Below are positions 1-8,084 of a stretch of DNA of 64,000 nucleotides, piece by piece. The notes beneath the pieces were generated by a model. It saw only the letters and a program-made list of their open reading frames with translations. It made no database searches and had not been told where the DNA came from. Origin of the DNA: JACNKJ01 sp964344565 (GTDB lineage Bacteria; Krumholzibacteriota; Krumholzibacteriia; JACNKJ01); the NCBI GenBank assembly GCA_964344565.1, contig CAYFNT010000018.1:14470-78469 (forward strand). Direction: 5' to 3'. The translations under genes were made by a program, and so were the position numbers. Position 1 is the first letter of the stretch. Every line of letters starts with the position of its first letter.

Positions 1-341
1 CCCGCGCTGGTGGTCACGATGCCCCACTGCTGCAGGGATGCGCCGCCGAAGAGCACGGCACCGGCGAGAGACCCGTCTCGAAGAAGTCTCCAGTCTCCAG
101 TCCCCAGTCTCCAGTCTCCAGTCCCCAGTCTCCAGTCTCCAGTCCCCAGTCTCCAGTCCATGCCTCTTCGGCGCCAGACGATCAAGGGCAACAGCACGGC
201 GCCGCCGAGGGCGAAGCGTACGCCGTTGAAGTAGAAGGGCCCCAGGTGCTCCATGCCCGCGCGCTGAGCCACGAAGGCGAATCCCCAGATGGCCGCTGAA
301 AGCAGCAGCAGGATGTCGGCGTTGAGGGTTTCGCGTTTCAT
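1..341 (-). CDS. EamA/DMT-family transporter, N-terminal part (runs off window edge)
   Basis: The gene starts at ATG 341, one base after the TGA stop of the NRAMP-like gene, so the two look co-transcribed. The 113 visible codons hold two hydrophobic segments (residues ~8-25 and ~38-56) with the DMT hallmarks SAAIWGFAFVAQRAG and GPFYFNGVRFALGG, and later GASLQQWGIVTTSAG. EamA proteins are ten-helix inner-membrane drug/metabolite transporters; the substrate is unknown. Oddly, the hydrophilic loop between helices 2 and 3 (about residues 63-86) is made of three copies of DWRLGTG plus DWRL. They are encoded by an in-frame heptanucleotide repeat array whose 21-bp superperiod keeps the frame open. 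The gene is truncated by the window, so I cannot tell whether it is intact. Confidence 0.75.
   Translation of the reverse strand, partial: MKRETLNADILLLLSAAIWGFAFVAQRAGMEHLGPFYFNGVRFALGGAVLLPLIVWRRRGMDWRLGTGDWRLGTGDWRLGTGDWRLLRDGSLAGAVLFGGASLQQWGIVTTSA
86..155. repeat. Heptanucleotide tandem repeat array (10 units, inside coding sequence)
   Basis: Ten consecutive 7-bp units alternate GTCTCCA and GTCCCCA in a TCC-TCC-CCC rhythm, giving a 21-bp superperiod. The array lies in frame within the EamA transporter gene, where the opposite strand reads DWRLGTG repeated. The same family of 7-mers occurs at five other places in this window. Confidence 0.9.
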
Positions 342-342
342 C

Positions 343-1608
343 TCATCCCGCCAGCTTCGCGAATTCGACGCTGAGACGATTCAGCGCCAGCCAGGCGAAG
401 AGCAGAAGCGAAAGGATGAGACCCGCGTTGGCCAGGAGCCCGTTCTTCAGTTCGCCCAACTCCCGGCGATTGTTCATGACGAGCAGCGTGCCCGCCAGGA
501 ATGGCATGAAGAGCGCCCCGAGGGCGGCGTAGGCGATGACCAGCCACACCGGCTTTCCCAGGAGCAGGAGGAGCATGGGCGGAAAGGTCATGAAGAGCAC
601 GTAGGCGCGGTAGAGGCGACTGCGTGCGTCGGTGTATCGTGGCATCTCGCCGGCGGTCGCGCCGCGCATCAGTCCTACGTAGTTGCCGAAGAGATAGGGC
701 ACGCCCTGCCATACGCCGAGCAGGCTCGTGGCCACCGCTCCCCAGAATCCGATGAGAAAGACCAGCTCTCCGGGACGCCCGAATCGCTCGGCCAGGATCA
801 CCGCCATCTCCAATACGCCCTTGCTGCCGCTGATGGTGATGCCGCGGGGCAGCAGGATCATTCCGCCGAGCAGGATGATCGCGATGCCGAAGAGCCCGGT
901 GAGCAGGTAGCCCACGCCCAGATCCACGCGGGCGCCGCGCATCCATTCGCGTCCGCGCCAGCCCTTTTCGGCGAGCCAGTAGTTGTAGCTGAGCAGGGTG
1001 AGGGTGCCGCCCACGCCGCCGATGACGCCCAGCACGAAGATGGTGGAGCCCTCGGGCAGGGCGGGGATGAAGAAGCCGCGCAAGGTTTCGGCGGCCGGCG
1101 GAGCCTGCAGGGCAGCGCTGCCCACGATGGCGAGGAACATCACGCCGATGGCCCACTTCATGGCGTTTTCGAAGAGACCGTATCCGCCCCGCCACACGAA
1201 GGCCAGGCCGGCCAGGGCGTGGAGCATGGCCCAGACGTTCACGGAGAGCTGAGGGAAGAGCGCGTGGGCGGCCAGTCCGCAGGCACTCATGAGGGCGGCG
1301 GAGACGATGAAGGTCCAGAGCAGTAGATAGGCGAGGAAGAGGACCTTCACCGGGCGGCCGAGCATCTTCATCCAGCCCTCGAGGATGGTCTCGCCCGTGG
1401 CCAGTTGCCAGCGGGCCACGCCCTCGGCCAGCACGAACTTGAGCAGGGCTCCGAGCACGGCGGTCCAGAGCAGGGGAAGTCCGTAGAGTGCGCCGGCCTT
1501 GGCCGCGGCCACCAGATCGCCCGCGCCGACGCCGGTGGCGGCCACCACGAGACCCGGTCCCACCATGCGCAGCGTGTCGACGAATCTGCGCGGCGGGGCT
1601 TGGCTCAT
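343..1608 (-). CDS. NRAMP-like divalent-metal transporter homologue lacking the DPGN motif
   Basis: This 421-residue protein has about 11 hydrophobic segments and clear NRAMP family architecture: GPGLVVAATGVGAGD in helix 1, LLKFVLAEGVARWQLATGET in helices 2-3, and a long C-terminal hydrophobic region. In canonical Mn/Fe NRAMP proteins helix 1 carries DPGN and helix 6 an MPH motif. Here helix 1 reads GVGAGD and the helix 6 region reads GGVGGTLTLLSYNYW, so the usual metal ligands are missing. It therefore fits the NRAMP-related subfamily of unclear substrate. It lies downstream of proS (18 bp gap) and 1 bp upstream of the EamA transporter, suggesting a proS-transporter-transporter transcript. 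The family is clear; the substrate is not. Confidence 0.75.
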   Translation of the reverse strand: MSQAPPRRFVDTLRMVGPGLVVAATGVGAGDLVAAAKAGALYGLPLLWTAVLGALLKFVLAEGVARWQLATGETILEGWMKMLGRPVKVLFLAYLLLWTFIVSAALMSACGLAAHALFPQLSVNVWAMLHALAGLAFVWRGGYGLFENAMKWAIGVMFLAIVGSAALQAPPAAETLRGFFIPALPEGSTIFVLGVIGGVGGTLTLLSYNYWLAEKGWRGREWMRGARVDLGVGYLLTGLFGIAIILLGGMILLPRGITISGSKGVLEMAVILAERFGRPGELVFLIGFWGAVATSLLGVWQGVPYLFGNYVGLMRGATAGEMPRYTDARSRLYRAYVLFMTFPPMLLLLLGKPVWLVIAYAALGALFMPFLAGTLLVMNNRRELGELKNGLLANAGLILSLLLFAWLALNRLSVEFAKLAG

Positions 1609-1626
1609 GGCGTCCTTTCGGATGAA

Positions 1627-3060
1627 CTAGTAGGCCTTGGCGAAGAGCACGCGGCGCTTGGACGGCTTGCCGCTGTAGACGCAGACGCCGTCCTCGAGGT
1701 CGTCGTCCAGAGGGATGGCGCGGATGGTCGCCTTGGTCTCTTCCTGGATGGCCTCTTCGGTCTCGGTGCTGCCGTCCCAGTGGGCGTAGAGGAAGCCGCT
1801 CTCCGAATCGAGCACTTCCTTGAACTGGTCCCAGCTGTCCACCTTGCGGGTGTTGTCGGCGCGGAACTGAACCGCGCGGTCGAACATGGCCTGCTGGATG
1901 GTCGCCAGGCGCTCGTTCACCGCCTCGACCACGCCGTCCACGGGGAAGCCCTTCTTCTCGCGCATGTCGCGACGGGCGCTGAAGACCGACTTCTTCTCCA
2001 GATCCTTGGGGCCGATCTCCAGGCGCAGGGGCACGCCCTTCATTTCCCACTCGGCGTATTTCCAACCGGGCTTGAAGTTGTCCCGGTCGTCCACATGCAC
2101 GCGAATGCCGCCCTCGGTCAGGACCTTGCCCACGCGATGGGCCTCGGCCACGGTGGCGCTGCGCTCTTCGTCCGACTTGTAGATGGGCACGATGACGGCC
2201 TGGATGGGCGCCAGGCGCGGAGGCAGGATGAGCCCGTCGTCGTCGCCGTGAGCCATGACGATGGCGCCCACGAGCCGCGTGGACACGCCCCAGCTCGTGG
2301 CCCAGACGTGCTCGCGCTGTCCGGCCTCGTTCTGGTAGGTCACGTCGAAGGCCTTGGCGAAGTTCTGTCCCAGGTTGTGGCTGGTGCCCGCCTGCAGGGC
2401 CTTCTTGTCGCCCATGAGCGACTCGATGCAGTAGGTGCGCACGGCTCCCGCGAACTTCTCGCGTTCGGTCTTGAGGCCCTTGATCACGGGCACGGCCATC
2501 TCGGTCTCCGCGAAGTCCGCGTAGACGTCGAGCATGCGCAGGGTTTCCTCTTCGGCCTCCTCGGCCGTGGCGTGGGCCGTGTGGCCCTCCTGCCAGAGGA
2601 ACTCGGTGGTGCGCAGAAAGAGACGCGTGCGCATCTCCCAGCGCACGACGTTGGCCCACTGGTTGATGAGCACGGGCAGATCGCGGTGGCTCTGGATCCA
2701 CTTGCGGTACATGTCCCAGATGATGGTCTCGCTGGTGGGCCGCAGGACCAGAGGTTCCTCCAGCTTCTTCCCTCCGCCATGGGTGACCACGGCCAGCTCG
2801 GGGCTGAAGCCTTCGACGTGCTCGGCCTCCTTGGACATGAAGCTTTCGGGGATGAGCATGGGGAAGTAGGCGTTGACGTGCCCGGTCGCCTTGAAGCGCT
2901 TGTCGAGGCCGTCGCGCATGTTCTCCCAGAGGCCGTAGCCGTAGGGGCGGATCACCATGGATCCCTTCACTGGCGAGTAGTCGGCCAGCTCGGCCTTCTG
3001 AACGACGTCCGTGTACCAGCGCGAGTAATCTTCGCTCTGCTTGGCGATGCCCTCTGCCAT
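1627..3060 (-). CDS. proS: Prolyl-tRNA synthetase, archaeal/eukaryal type
   Basis: A class II aminoacyl-tRNA synthetase that charges tRNA-Pro in the cytoplasm. The protein has 477 residues, the length of the archaeal/eukaryal-type ProRS without the bacterial editing insertion. It shows the RPTSETIIWDMYRKW motif 2 region, QEGHTAHAT, and the typical C-terminal zinc-binding-like region ending in a terminal tyrosine (KAY). Three in-frame ATGs lie at the 5' end. AGAAGG at 3070-3075 abuts the first but is 9 bases from the third (3060), so I place the start at MAEGIAKQ. It is the first gene of the leftward group with the two transporters. A very long overlapping frame across proS and the transporters is a high-GC shadow. 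Confidence 0.95.
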   Translation of the reverse strand: MAEGIAKQSEDYSRWYTDVVQKAELADYSPVKGSMVIRPYGYGLWENMRDGLDKRFKATGHVNAYFPMLIPESFMSKEAEHVEGFSPELAVVTHGGGKKLEEPLVLRPTSETIIWDMYRKWIQSHRDLPVLINQWANVVRWEMRTRLFLRTTEFLWQEGHTAHATAEEAEEETLRMLDVYADFAETEMAVPVIKGLKTEREKFAGAVRTYCIESLMGDKKALQAGTSHNLGQNFAKAFDVTYQNEAGQREHVWATSWGVSTRLVGAIVMAHGDDDGLILPPRLAPIQAVIVPIYKSDEERSATVAEAHRVGKVLTEGGIRVHVDDRDNFKPGWKYAEWEMKGVPLRLEIGPKDLEKKSVFSARRDMREKKGFPVDGVVEAVNERLATIQQAMFDRAVQFRADNTRKVDSWDQFKEVLDSESGFLYAHWDGSTETEEAIQEETKATIRAIPLDDDLEDGVCVYSGKPSKRRVLFAKAY

Positions 3061-3338
3061 GATCATCATCCTTCTGTGGGCCCATATCCCAGGGCTCGGC
3101 TCAATATGAATCAGCCGGGAGTGGTCCCGGCGGGCTCATAGTAAGCGGCAAGTTCTTCTATTTCAAGGTTTCCAGGATCCTGGCCTCGCTCAGGAAGTAT
3201 TCTGCTATGAATACCCTGGCTATCTCGAAATTCTTTTGGTATGGATAATTTCAATAAACACTGTTAAACTCGATGCCTTGGCCGTTCCTGGGACGGCCTA
3301 GACTCAATACGCAAGGCATACAATCAGGAGGATGAATC

Positions 3339-3947
3339 ATGAGAAAACTGCAGCTAGTGCTTTCGGGCGCGCTCATTCTGGCGGCATCGTCCATGGCCGC
3401 CTCGGTGGACAATCATGGGGTGGAGCCGGTCCTGGCGGGTCCCGACGCGGATGATCGTTCCATTACCAACTATACCGATTACGCCACCTGGCTCAGCGAC
3501 TTCGGCGCGTCCGTGGCGGAGAACCGCTACGCTGAATTGGGTGACGGCGTGATCGTGACATCCCAGTACTCCGGCGTCGGGGCCACTTACACCGATGGCG
3601 ACGACGTGACCTTCGGTTACGGCGACTCCACCGACGGTATGCTCCTGGACGGCGACGGCCGTATCCACATCAGCTTCAGCACCCCTCAGACCGCCATCGG
3701 CGTCAACTTCCCCGGGGCCCTGCAGATCATCGGCTACGACGACAGCGGCAACCAGGTCTTCGCGAGCGATCAGTTCGCGGGATCGGGCACCTTCCACTTC
3801 GGCGGGGTCATCTCCACCGAACCCTTCACCAACGTCGAGCTTCTAGACTGGTACGATGATACCGTCTACGTCGACGATGTCTTCTACGGCGGCGATCCCA
3901 CCGCCACCCAGGACAGCGACTGGAGCTTCATCAAGGTTCTGTACTAA
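3339..3947 (+). CDS. Secreted protein with WSxIKxLY C-terminal signature
   Basis: This 202-residue protein starts at ATG 3339, 7 bases after AGGAGG (3326-3331). It has a signal peptide (MRKLQLVLSGALILAASSMAA) and a body rich in Gly, Asp and Tyr that looks all-beta, resembling jelly-roll domains of exported proteins (for example YADDVFYGGDP near the end). No catalytic motif is recognisable. The last residues, QDSDWSFIKVLY, match the C-terminal signature shared by six other secreted proteins here. A 6-bp hairpin (GGCCGT/ACGGCC, 3280-3298) lies in the leader and a strong palindromic terminator follows. It appears monocistronic; function unknown. Confidence 0.75.
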   Translation: MRKLQLVLSGALILAASSMAASVDNHGVEPVLAGPDADDRSITNYTDYATWLSDFGASVAENRYAELGDGVIVTSQYSGVGATYTDGDDVTFGYGDSTDGMLLDGDGRIHISFSTPQTAIGVNFPGALQIIGYDDSGNQVFASDQFAGSGTFHFGGVISTEPFTNVELLDWYDDTVYVDDVFYGGDPTATQDSDWSFIKVLY

Positions 3948-3970
3948 AAGAACGCTCGATTCATTGGATG

Positions 3971-3994
3971 GGGGAGGCGATCGCCTCCCCTTTC
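3971..3994 (+). terminator. Palindromic rho-independent terminator
   Basis: The perfect 20-bp palindrome GGGGAGGCGATCGCCTCCCC is followed by TTTCTGTTT, 23 bp after the stop of the secreted protein gene. It belongs to the GGGGAGGC...GCCTCCCC hairpin family seen again around 45.5 and 48.8-49.0 kb. Confidence 0.8.
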
Positions 3995-4544
3995 TGTTTG
4001 ATCAGATCAGCGCGAAGGGACATGTGCTCGGACTCCGGGCCGATCGGGAGTGGGAGGCCGGCAGTGTATCAGGACCGAAGACGGCGGAGGCCGAGACCTC
4101 GATGACGCCGTCGGCGCGGGACCACTCGCAAGGATTCCCGACCTGCGTTCACCGAAGGTGCTGTGCCTAGCTCTCGTGGGCAGCCTGCCGCTGTTCGGCG
4201 CGTGGACCGTCCTGGGGAAGGGGATTGGTCCGCTTTTCAAATTCCGAACTAGGTCATCCAGGTTGGCCGAGGCGACTTCCGGGCACAAAAAAATAGCAAC
4301 CGCGCCAGTCATTCGTTGTCGCGGCTGCTATCCTAATTACCCCTGCTTGTCCTGGTATATTGCAGGCCGAGTGCCAATTCGATCGGTTTGAGCACTTTTT
4401 TTAGGGCCTTGTAACCGACTGTTAATGTTTCACTTACCATGACCCTCAAGCCGGTTTTCAGGGCCCGTGGAAAAAGCCCCTTCCGGCGCACGGGCTTCTG
4501 TCCTTTCATGGGGACAGGCTTCGATTGGAAAAGGGGACAGTCTC
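3995..4544. other. 550-bp intergenic region with hairpins, no convincing gene
   Basis: No open frame here has a good start and a recognisable product. The region contains a clear minus-strand terminator-like hairpin (4286-4331). A weaker plus-strand structure lies at 4371-4402 (GTGCCAA/TTTGAGCAC followed by a T run). Two GGGGACAG-containing stretches sit just before the PPC gene (4511-4540). A small RNA transcribed leftward from about 4540 to 4286 would explain the orphan terminator. Confidence 0.4.
4286..4331 (-). terminator. Orphan rho-independent terminator on the minus strand
   Basis: On the minus strand a 12-bp stem ATAGCAGCCGCG/CGCGGTTGCTAT (one G-U pair) with a 15-nt loop runs straight into eight T residues. 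No minus-strand gene lies immediately upstream; the nearest ends at 5016 beyond a plus-strand gene. It either serves read-through from that gene or ends an unannotated small RNA. Confidence 0.65.
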
Positions 4545-4964
4545 ATGGAGCATCGCAAGACCGACACGGGCTACTTCCTGCGCTTCGAAGGGGGCGAAGA
4601 TGTCATCGCCGCCCTCACGGGTTTTCTGGCCGAGAAGAAGATCGCCTTCGGAGCCCTGCGGGGCATCGGAGCCCTGGACAAGGCCGAACTCGGTTTCTTC
4701 GATCGCTCCTCGCAGACCTATCTGCGGCGCGAATTCGCCGAGGACTTCGAGATCGCGAGCCTCATGGGCAACGTGAGTCTGGTGGACGGGCATCCCTTCG
4801 CCCACGTCCATGTGGCGCTTTCGGATTCCGAATACCGAGTCGTGGGAGGGCATCTCTTCCACGGTCGCGTCTCGGTCACCTGCGAGATGGATCTCACCGT
4901 GCATTCCGGCGAAGTGCATCGCGTCGACGACGGCGGATCGGGGCTGAAGCTGATGGAACTATGA
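4545..4964 (+). CDS. PPC (DUF296) domain DNA-binding protein homologue
   Basis: A 139-residue protein whose start at ATG 4545 is set by AAGGGGAC at 4531-4538. The whole chain is a PPC/DUF296 domain (plants and prokaryotes conserved): FLRFEGGEDVIAALTGFLAE, RGIGALDKAELGFFD, the LMGNVS strand, and the hallmark HPFAHVHVALSD followed by GGHLFHGRVSVTCEM. The family forms trimers. In plants it is fused to AT-hooks, while bacterial stand-alone members have no settled function; the HxH residues form a metal-binding-like site. The stop codon lies inside a heptanucleotide repeat array that also supplies the stop of the convergent gene. Confidence 0.85.
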   Translation: MEHRKTDTGYFLRFEGGEDVIAALTGFLAEKKIAFGALRGIGALDKAELGFFDRSSQTYLRREFAEDFEIASLMGNVSLVDGHPFAHVHVALSDSEYRVVGGHLFHGRVSVTCEMDLTVHSGEVHRVDDGGSGLKLMEL

Positions 4965-5018
4965 ACTATGAACTAAGAACTGAGAACTGAGAACTGAGAA
5001 CTATGAACTGAGAACTCA
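4956..5018. repeat. Heptanucleotide tandem repeat array (9 units GAACTNN)
   Basis: Nine consecutive 7-mers of the form GAACTAT, GAACTAA, GAACTGA or GAACTCA fill the junction between two convergent genes. The TGA stop of the PPC gene (4962-4964) and the TGA stop of the minus-strand secreted protein (5016-5018) are both formed by repeat units. Confidence 0.9.
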
Positions 5019-5477
5019 GTAGATGCTGCGGATCATTGTCCAGCTCGTATTCTCCGAAACGCCCTCGGGCACCGAGGTGGGTCCCCAGCCGCCGCAGCCG
5101 CTCTGCTGGACTCTGACCTCGGTGAGGAATCCCGGATCCACGATTTCGAATTCGGTGACCCAGACGAGTTCCGCCTCGGTCTGCCACCACTGAAGGCGCC
5201 AGAGCTGCAGGGTGTACTCGCCGGGCGCGAGGGTGAAATCGAAGATGAGGTCGAAGGGGCAGACGCAGTACTGAGGTTCGAGCAGAACTTCCAATTCCAC
5301 CAGGGTCACGGTGCCGCACTCCAGATCGAGGTCGCACTCGATGACCGATCCGCAGTTGAACTCCGCGCCGTTGTTCAGAACCCGAACGTCATGGCCCGAG
5401 ATTTCCAGGATGAATTCCTCCGCCGAGGACGGCAAGGCCAGCAGCATCGCGAGGCACAGGACATATCTCAGCTTCAT
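5016..5477 (-). CDS. Small secreted Cys-containing protein with WSxIKxLY-type C-terminus
   Basis: A 153-residue protein with a signal peptide (MKLRYVLCLAMLLALPSSA) and an all-beta looking body with six cysteines in the mature part, some of them close together (ECGTV, QYCVCPF). No enzyme motif is visible. It ends in SENTSWTMIRSIY, a slightly divergent copy of the shared C-terminal signature (W-T-x-I-R-x-I-Y). The start ATG 5477 is preceded by GGGAGGTGAACG. The next gene upstream on the same strand (DUF5916 protein) ends 57 bp away, so they may share a transcript. Function unknown. Confidence 0.7.
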   Translation of the reverse strand: MKLRYVLCLAMLLALPSSAEEFILEISGHDVRVLNNGAEFNCGSVIECDLDLECGTVTLVELEVLLEPQYCVCPFDLIFDFTLAPGEYTLQLWRLQWWQTEAELVWVTEFEIVDPGFLTEVRVQQSGCGGWGPTSVPEGVSENTSWTMIRSIY

Positions 5478-5534
5478 CGTTCACCTCCCTGCGGATGCGC
5501 CCCGAGTATAGGCGCGACCGGCTGGGACGGCAAC

Positions 5535-7964
5535 TCACCCGATCCAGCGGCTTATCTTCAGCATGACGGTATTCTCGGGCTCCAGGCGGAAGTTCGCCTC
5601 GAGGTCGCGCCAGGGCCGGAAATCGAGCTGCTGGGTCTCGATCCAATCGAAGTGGGAGCGGGCCCAGACGAGGTAGAGGGTCGAACCCGGTCGATACTCC
5701 CAGCGCAGCACCGCGTTGAGGTTCAGGGACTCCATGGTGAAGTCGTAACCGGGATCGCCGTATGGCGAGGACGTGAACTCGCGTGTGCCCTCGGCCACCA
5801 GCAGCCGATAGCGTTCGTAATCTCCCCAGAACATGAAGGGCTGCAGATAGGTCTCGAGGGTAAGCGTGTTGGAGAAGTTGTAGTTGAAGCGCGCCGTGAG
5901 ATCGAGGGAGCGCTGCTCCAGTTCGGCGAAGATGAAGTCGCCTCCGTCCTCTTCCACGAATTGCGCGTCCTGGGTCACGTGCCGCCACTCGGGCTCCACG
6001 GTGAAGTTCAGGGCGTCGCCCAGCCGCAGTCGCAGCTCGCCGCCGGTTCGATAGCCGCCGCCTCCGTCGCGGAAGCGCTGCACGATGAGGCGATAGAGTC
6101 CGAATAGCTTCTGTCGCGGCGGACTGTGGGCCCAGAGCACCGCCCAGTGGTTGCCGCGTCTGAGGGTGCGCGGGCCCTGCTTGCCGTCCGAGTCCCAGGT
6201 CTCCCAGTCGTCGTAGTGCTGGTTCTGCAGGCCGGCCTCGATGCCGAACTCCCAGAAGCTCTTGAGCTCGAAATCCGTTTCCACCCGGATGCCGTGATCC
6301 AGCTTGTCCCAGTTCCAGCCCGCGTCGTAGTTCATCTCGACGTGGCTGTCCATGGAGTTGAATGGGCCGTGGGCGTCATGGGCCTGGATACTCAACCAGA
6401 TGCCGTTGCTGCGGTAGGCGTTGCGGTTCAGGTATCCGAGATCGTTGAGCTCGAGGCTGGGGCCCACGTGATGGGTCCAGGTGCCGAACTTCACGTTGCG
6501 GCCGCCGCCGTCGAACCAGGCGTTCCATCCCAGACCGTTCCGGCTCTCGTGATCCTCGACGACGCTGCTGCCCACGATCGTCTGCCCCGTGCTCTTGAAT
6601 CCGTCCACGCTGCGCCATGAGTTGCCGAAGCTGAAGGAGCTGGAGGCGAAGTCCCGCTTCCTCAGGATCGAGGTGCCCATGAGCCGGATGCGGTGGCGTC
6701 CTTCCAGGGACTCCTTGGCGACGTTGCCCACGAAATAGTGGCTGAGCGGCTCCACCAGACGGTCCCGTTTCCGGCCGCCTCCGTCCACGACCCGGGCGAA
6801 CTCCTCGTCGGTGAGCGCGCTGATGATGCCGAAGGTGGCGCCCCGGTCGGTCTTGCCGGTGATCTTCGCCGCGCCGAGGATGGTCGTGTTCTCGGGCCAC
6901 TCGAGGACCTCGTCCTCGTCCTCCACCTCGTAGCGTTGTGGCTCCCGCCCGATGCGCCGGCTGTGGAAGGCGTTGAGGTAGGGATTGGTGGCGAAGATGT
7001 CGCGCCCTTCGATGAAGAAGGGACGCTTCTCCGGGAAGAAGGTCTCGAAGGCCGAGAGGTTGAGCTCCGCGGGATCCGCCTCCACCTGTCCGAAGTCCGG
7101 ATTCACGGTGGCGTCCACGGTGACGTTGCTGCTCAGGCCCCACTTGAGATCCGCGCCGGCTCGAAAGCGGCTGTCGGGATCCTCACCGGGCTCGGTGTGA
7201 TGGGAGGCGGCCAGGTAGGGCAGGGCTTCCAGGGCCAGGCTGGCCCGCACGCCTTTCAGTCCGACCAGGTGTCCCGCCCGCGAGACCAGTCCCGGCTCGC
7301 CCTTCTTCATGGGCATCCAGAAGATCTCTTCGTGCAGCCTGGCGATCTCGCGCTTCACGTGGATGCCCCAGACCATCTCCTCCTTCTGCACGAAGCGGAA
7401 GAGCTTGAAGGGCAGTCGCATCTCGCCGCTCCAACCGCCTTCATGCCTATGGACCGCCGACTGCCACACAGCGTCCCAACTCGGGTCGTCGCTGCTGTCG
7501 CTGCTCAGGAACAGGTCGATCTGAGTGCCCGCCGCGCTGAGTCCGAAGACGTAGCTGGAAAGATGGTCGTGGCGCGAATCGAAGGAGATGAAGATGGCGT
7601 CGGACTGGTTCTGATTGTCCCGGCGGCCGGCGTTGGCCACGACGGCGGAGGGCTCGTCGTCCAGGCATTCGAATCCCACATAGAGGGCTTCGTCGTCGTA
7701 GAGGAAGCTGACCCGGGTCGCCTGGCTGGGCGCCGCCCCTTCCACGGGCTCCAGCTGGATGAAATCCTCGATGGGCTGGGCCCGGCTCCAGGCAGCGTCG
7801 CCGAGTTTCCCGTCGATGCTAGGTGGCGAAACGATGCGCTGGGCATGCGCCACCTTGCCGACCTTCGTGTCGGCATAGGGCTCGCCGGGATCCATGACGT
7901 ATTCCTCCGCGGCCACGGCGGCAGCAAGCAGCACCGTCATCAGAAGGACGAGAATCGATCGCAT
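5535..7964 (-). CDS. CBM9-like / DUF5916 outer-membrane beta-barrel protein
   Basis: This 809-residue exported protein has a signal peptide (residues 1-19). A carbohydrate-binding family 9-like domain follows (about 40-230; SPPSIDGKLGDAAWSRAQP, RVSFLYDDEALYVGFECLD). The rest is a long DUF5916 region containing the hallmark FFPEKRPFFIEGRDIF and FHSRRIGR. The alternating pattern and the aromatic-rich strands up to the end (TVMLKISRWIG) fit an outer-membrane beta-barrel. DUF5916 proteins are common in Bacteroidetes, Gemmatimonadetes and relatives. Their substrate is not established, though the CBM9 module suggests glycan binding. Frame and length are intact. Confidence 0.85.
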   Translation of the reverse strand: MRSILVLLMTVLLAAAVAAEEYVMDPGEPYADTKVGKVAHAQRIVSPPSIDGKLGDAAWSRAQPIEDFIQLEPVEGAAPSQATRVSFLYDDEALYVGFECLDDEPSAVVANAGRRDNQNQSDAIFISFDSRHDHLSSYVFGLSAAGTQIDLFLSSDSSDDPSWDAVWQSAVHRHEGGWSGEMRLPFKLFRFVQKEEMVWGIHVKREIARLHEEIFWMPMKKGEPGLVSRAGHLVGLKGVRASLALEALPYLAASHHTEPGEDPDSRFRAGADLKWGLSSNVTVDATVNPDFGQVEADPAELNLSAFETFFPEKRPFFIEGRDIFATNPYLNAFHSRRIGREPQRYEVEDEDEVLEWPENTTILGAAKITGKTDRGATFGIISALTDEEFARVVDGGGRKRDRLVEPLSHYFVGNVAKESLEGRHRIRLMGTSILRKRDFASSSFSFGNSWRSVDGFKSTGQTIVGSSVVEDHESRNGLGWNAWFDGGGRNVKFGTWTHHVGPSLELNDLGYLNRNAYRSNGIWLSIQAHDAHGPFNSMDSHVEMNYDAGWNWDKLDHGIRVETDFELKSFWEFGIEAGLQNQHYDDWETWDSDGKQGPRTLRRGNHWAVLWAHSPPRQKLFGLYRLIVQRFRDGGGGYRTGGELRLRLGDALNFTVEPEWRHVTQDAQFVEEDGGDFIFAELEQRSLDLTARFNYNFSNTLTLETYLQPFMFWGDYERYRLLVAEGTREFTSSPYGDPGYDFTMESLNLNAVLRWEYRPGSTLYLVWARSHFDWIETQQLDFRPWRDLEANFRLEPENTVMLKISRWIG

Positions 7965-8029
7965 GGAATTCTCCGGGCCGGGGACAGGCGAAGGAGACTA
8001 GCGGCCGACGCCGGATCTTTCAAGCGGCA

Positions 8030-8062
8030 TGAAAATCCCCTCCCCCCGGGCGGGGGGAGGGG
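8030..8062 (-). terminator. GC-rich hairpin terminator after the beta-oxidation operon
   Basis: CCCCTCCCCCC/GGGGGGAGGGG forms a stem of about 11 bp. On the minus strand it is followed by ATTTTC, 21 bp beyond the stop of the acyl-CoA dehydrogenase. Confidence 0.6.
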
Positions 8063-8063
8063 C

Positions 8064-8084
8064 TGGCGATTGGCGACTGGCAGC
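8064..8084. repeat. Short heptanucleotide repeat (3 units)
   Basis: TGGCGAT, TGGCGAC and TGGCAGC are three 7-mers lying between the acyl-CoA dehydrogenase stop and its terminator. They are a short member of the heptamer family found at five other sites. Confidence 0.55.

Noticed and set aside
86..155. CRISPR array
   Set aside because: Units are 7 bp and contiguous with no spacers; no cas genes are present.
338..3085. A 915-codon open frame on the minus strand across proS and the NRAMP-like gene
   Set aside because: It is an Arg/Gly/Pro-rich high-GC shadow in another frame of two well-supported genes.
5690..5705. A GGGTCGAACCC stretch resembling a tRNA T arm
   Set aside because: It lies inside the DUF5916 coding frame and no acceptor or anticodon stem can be built around it.
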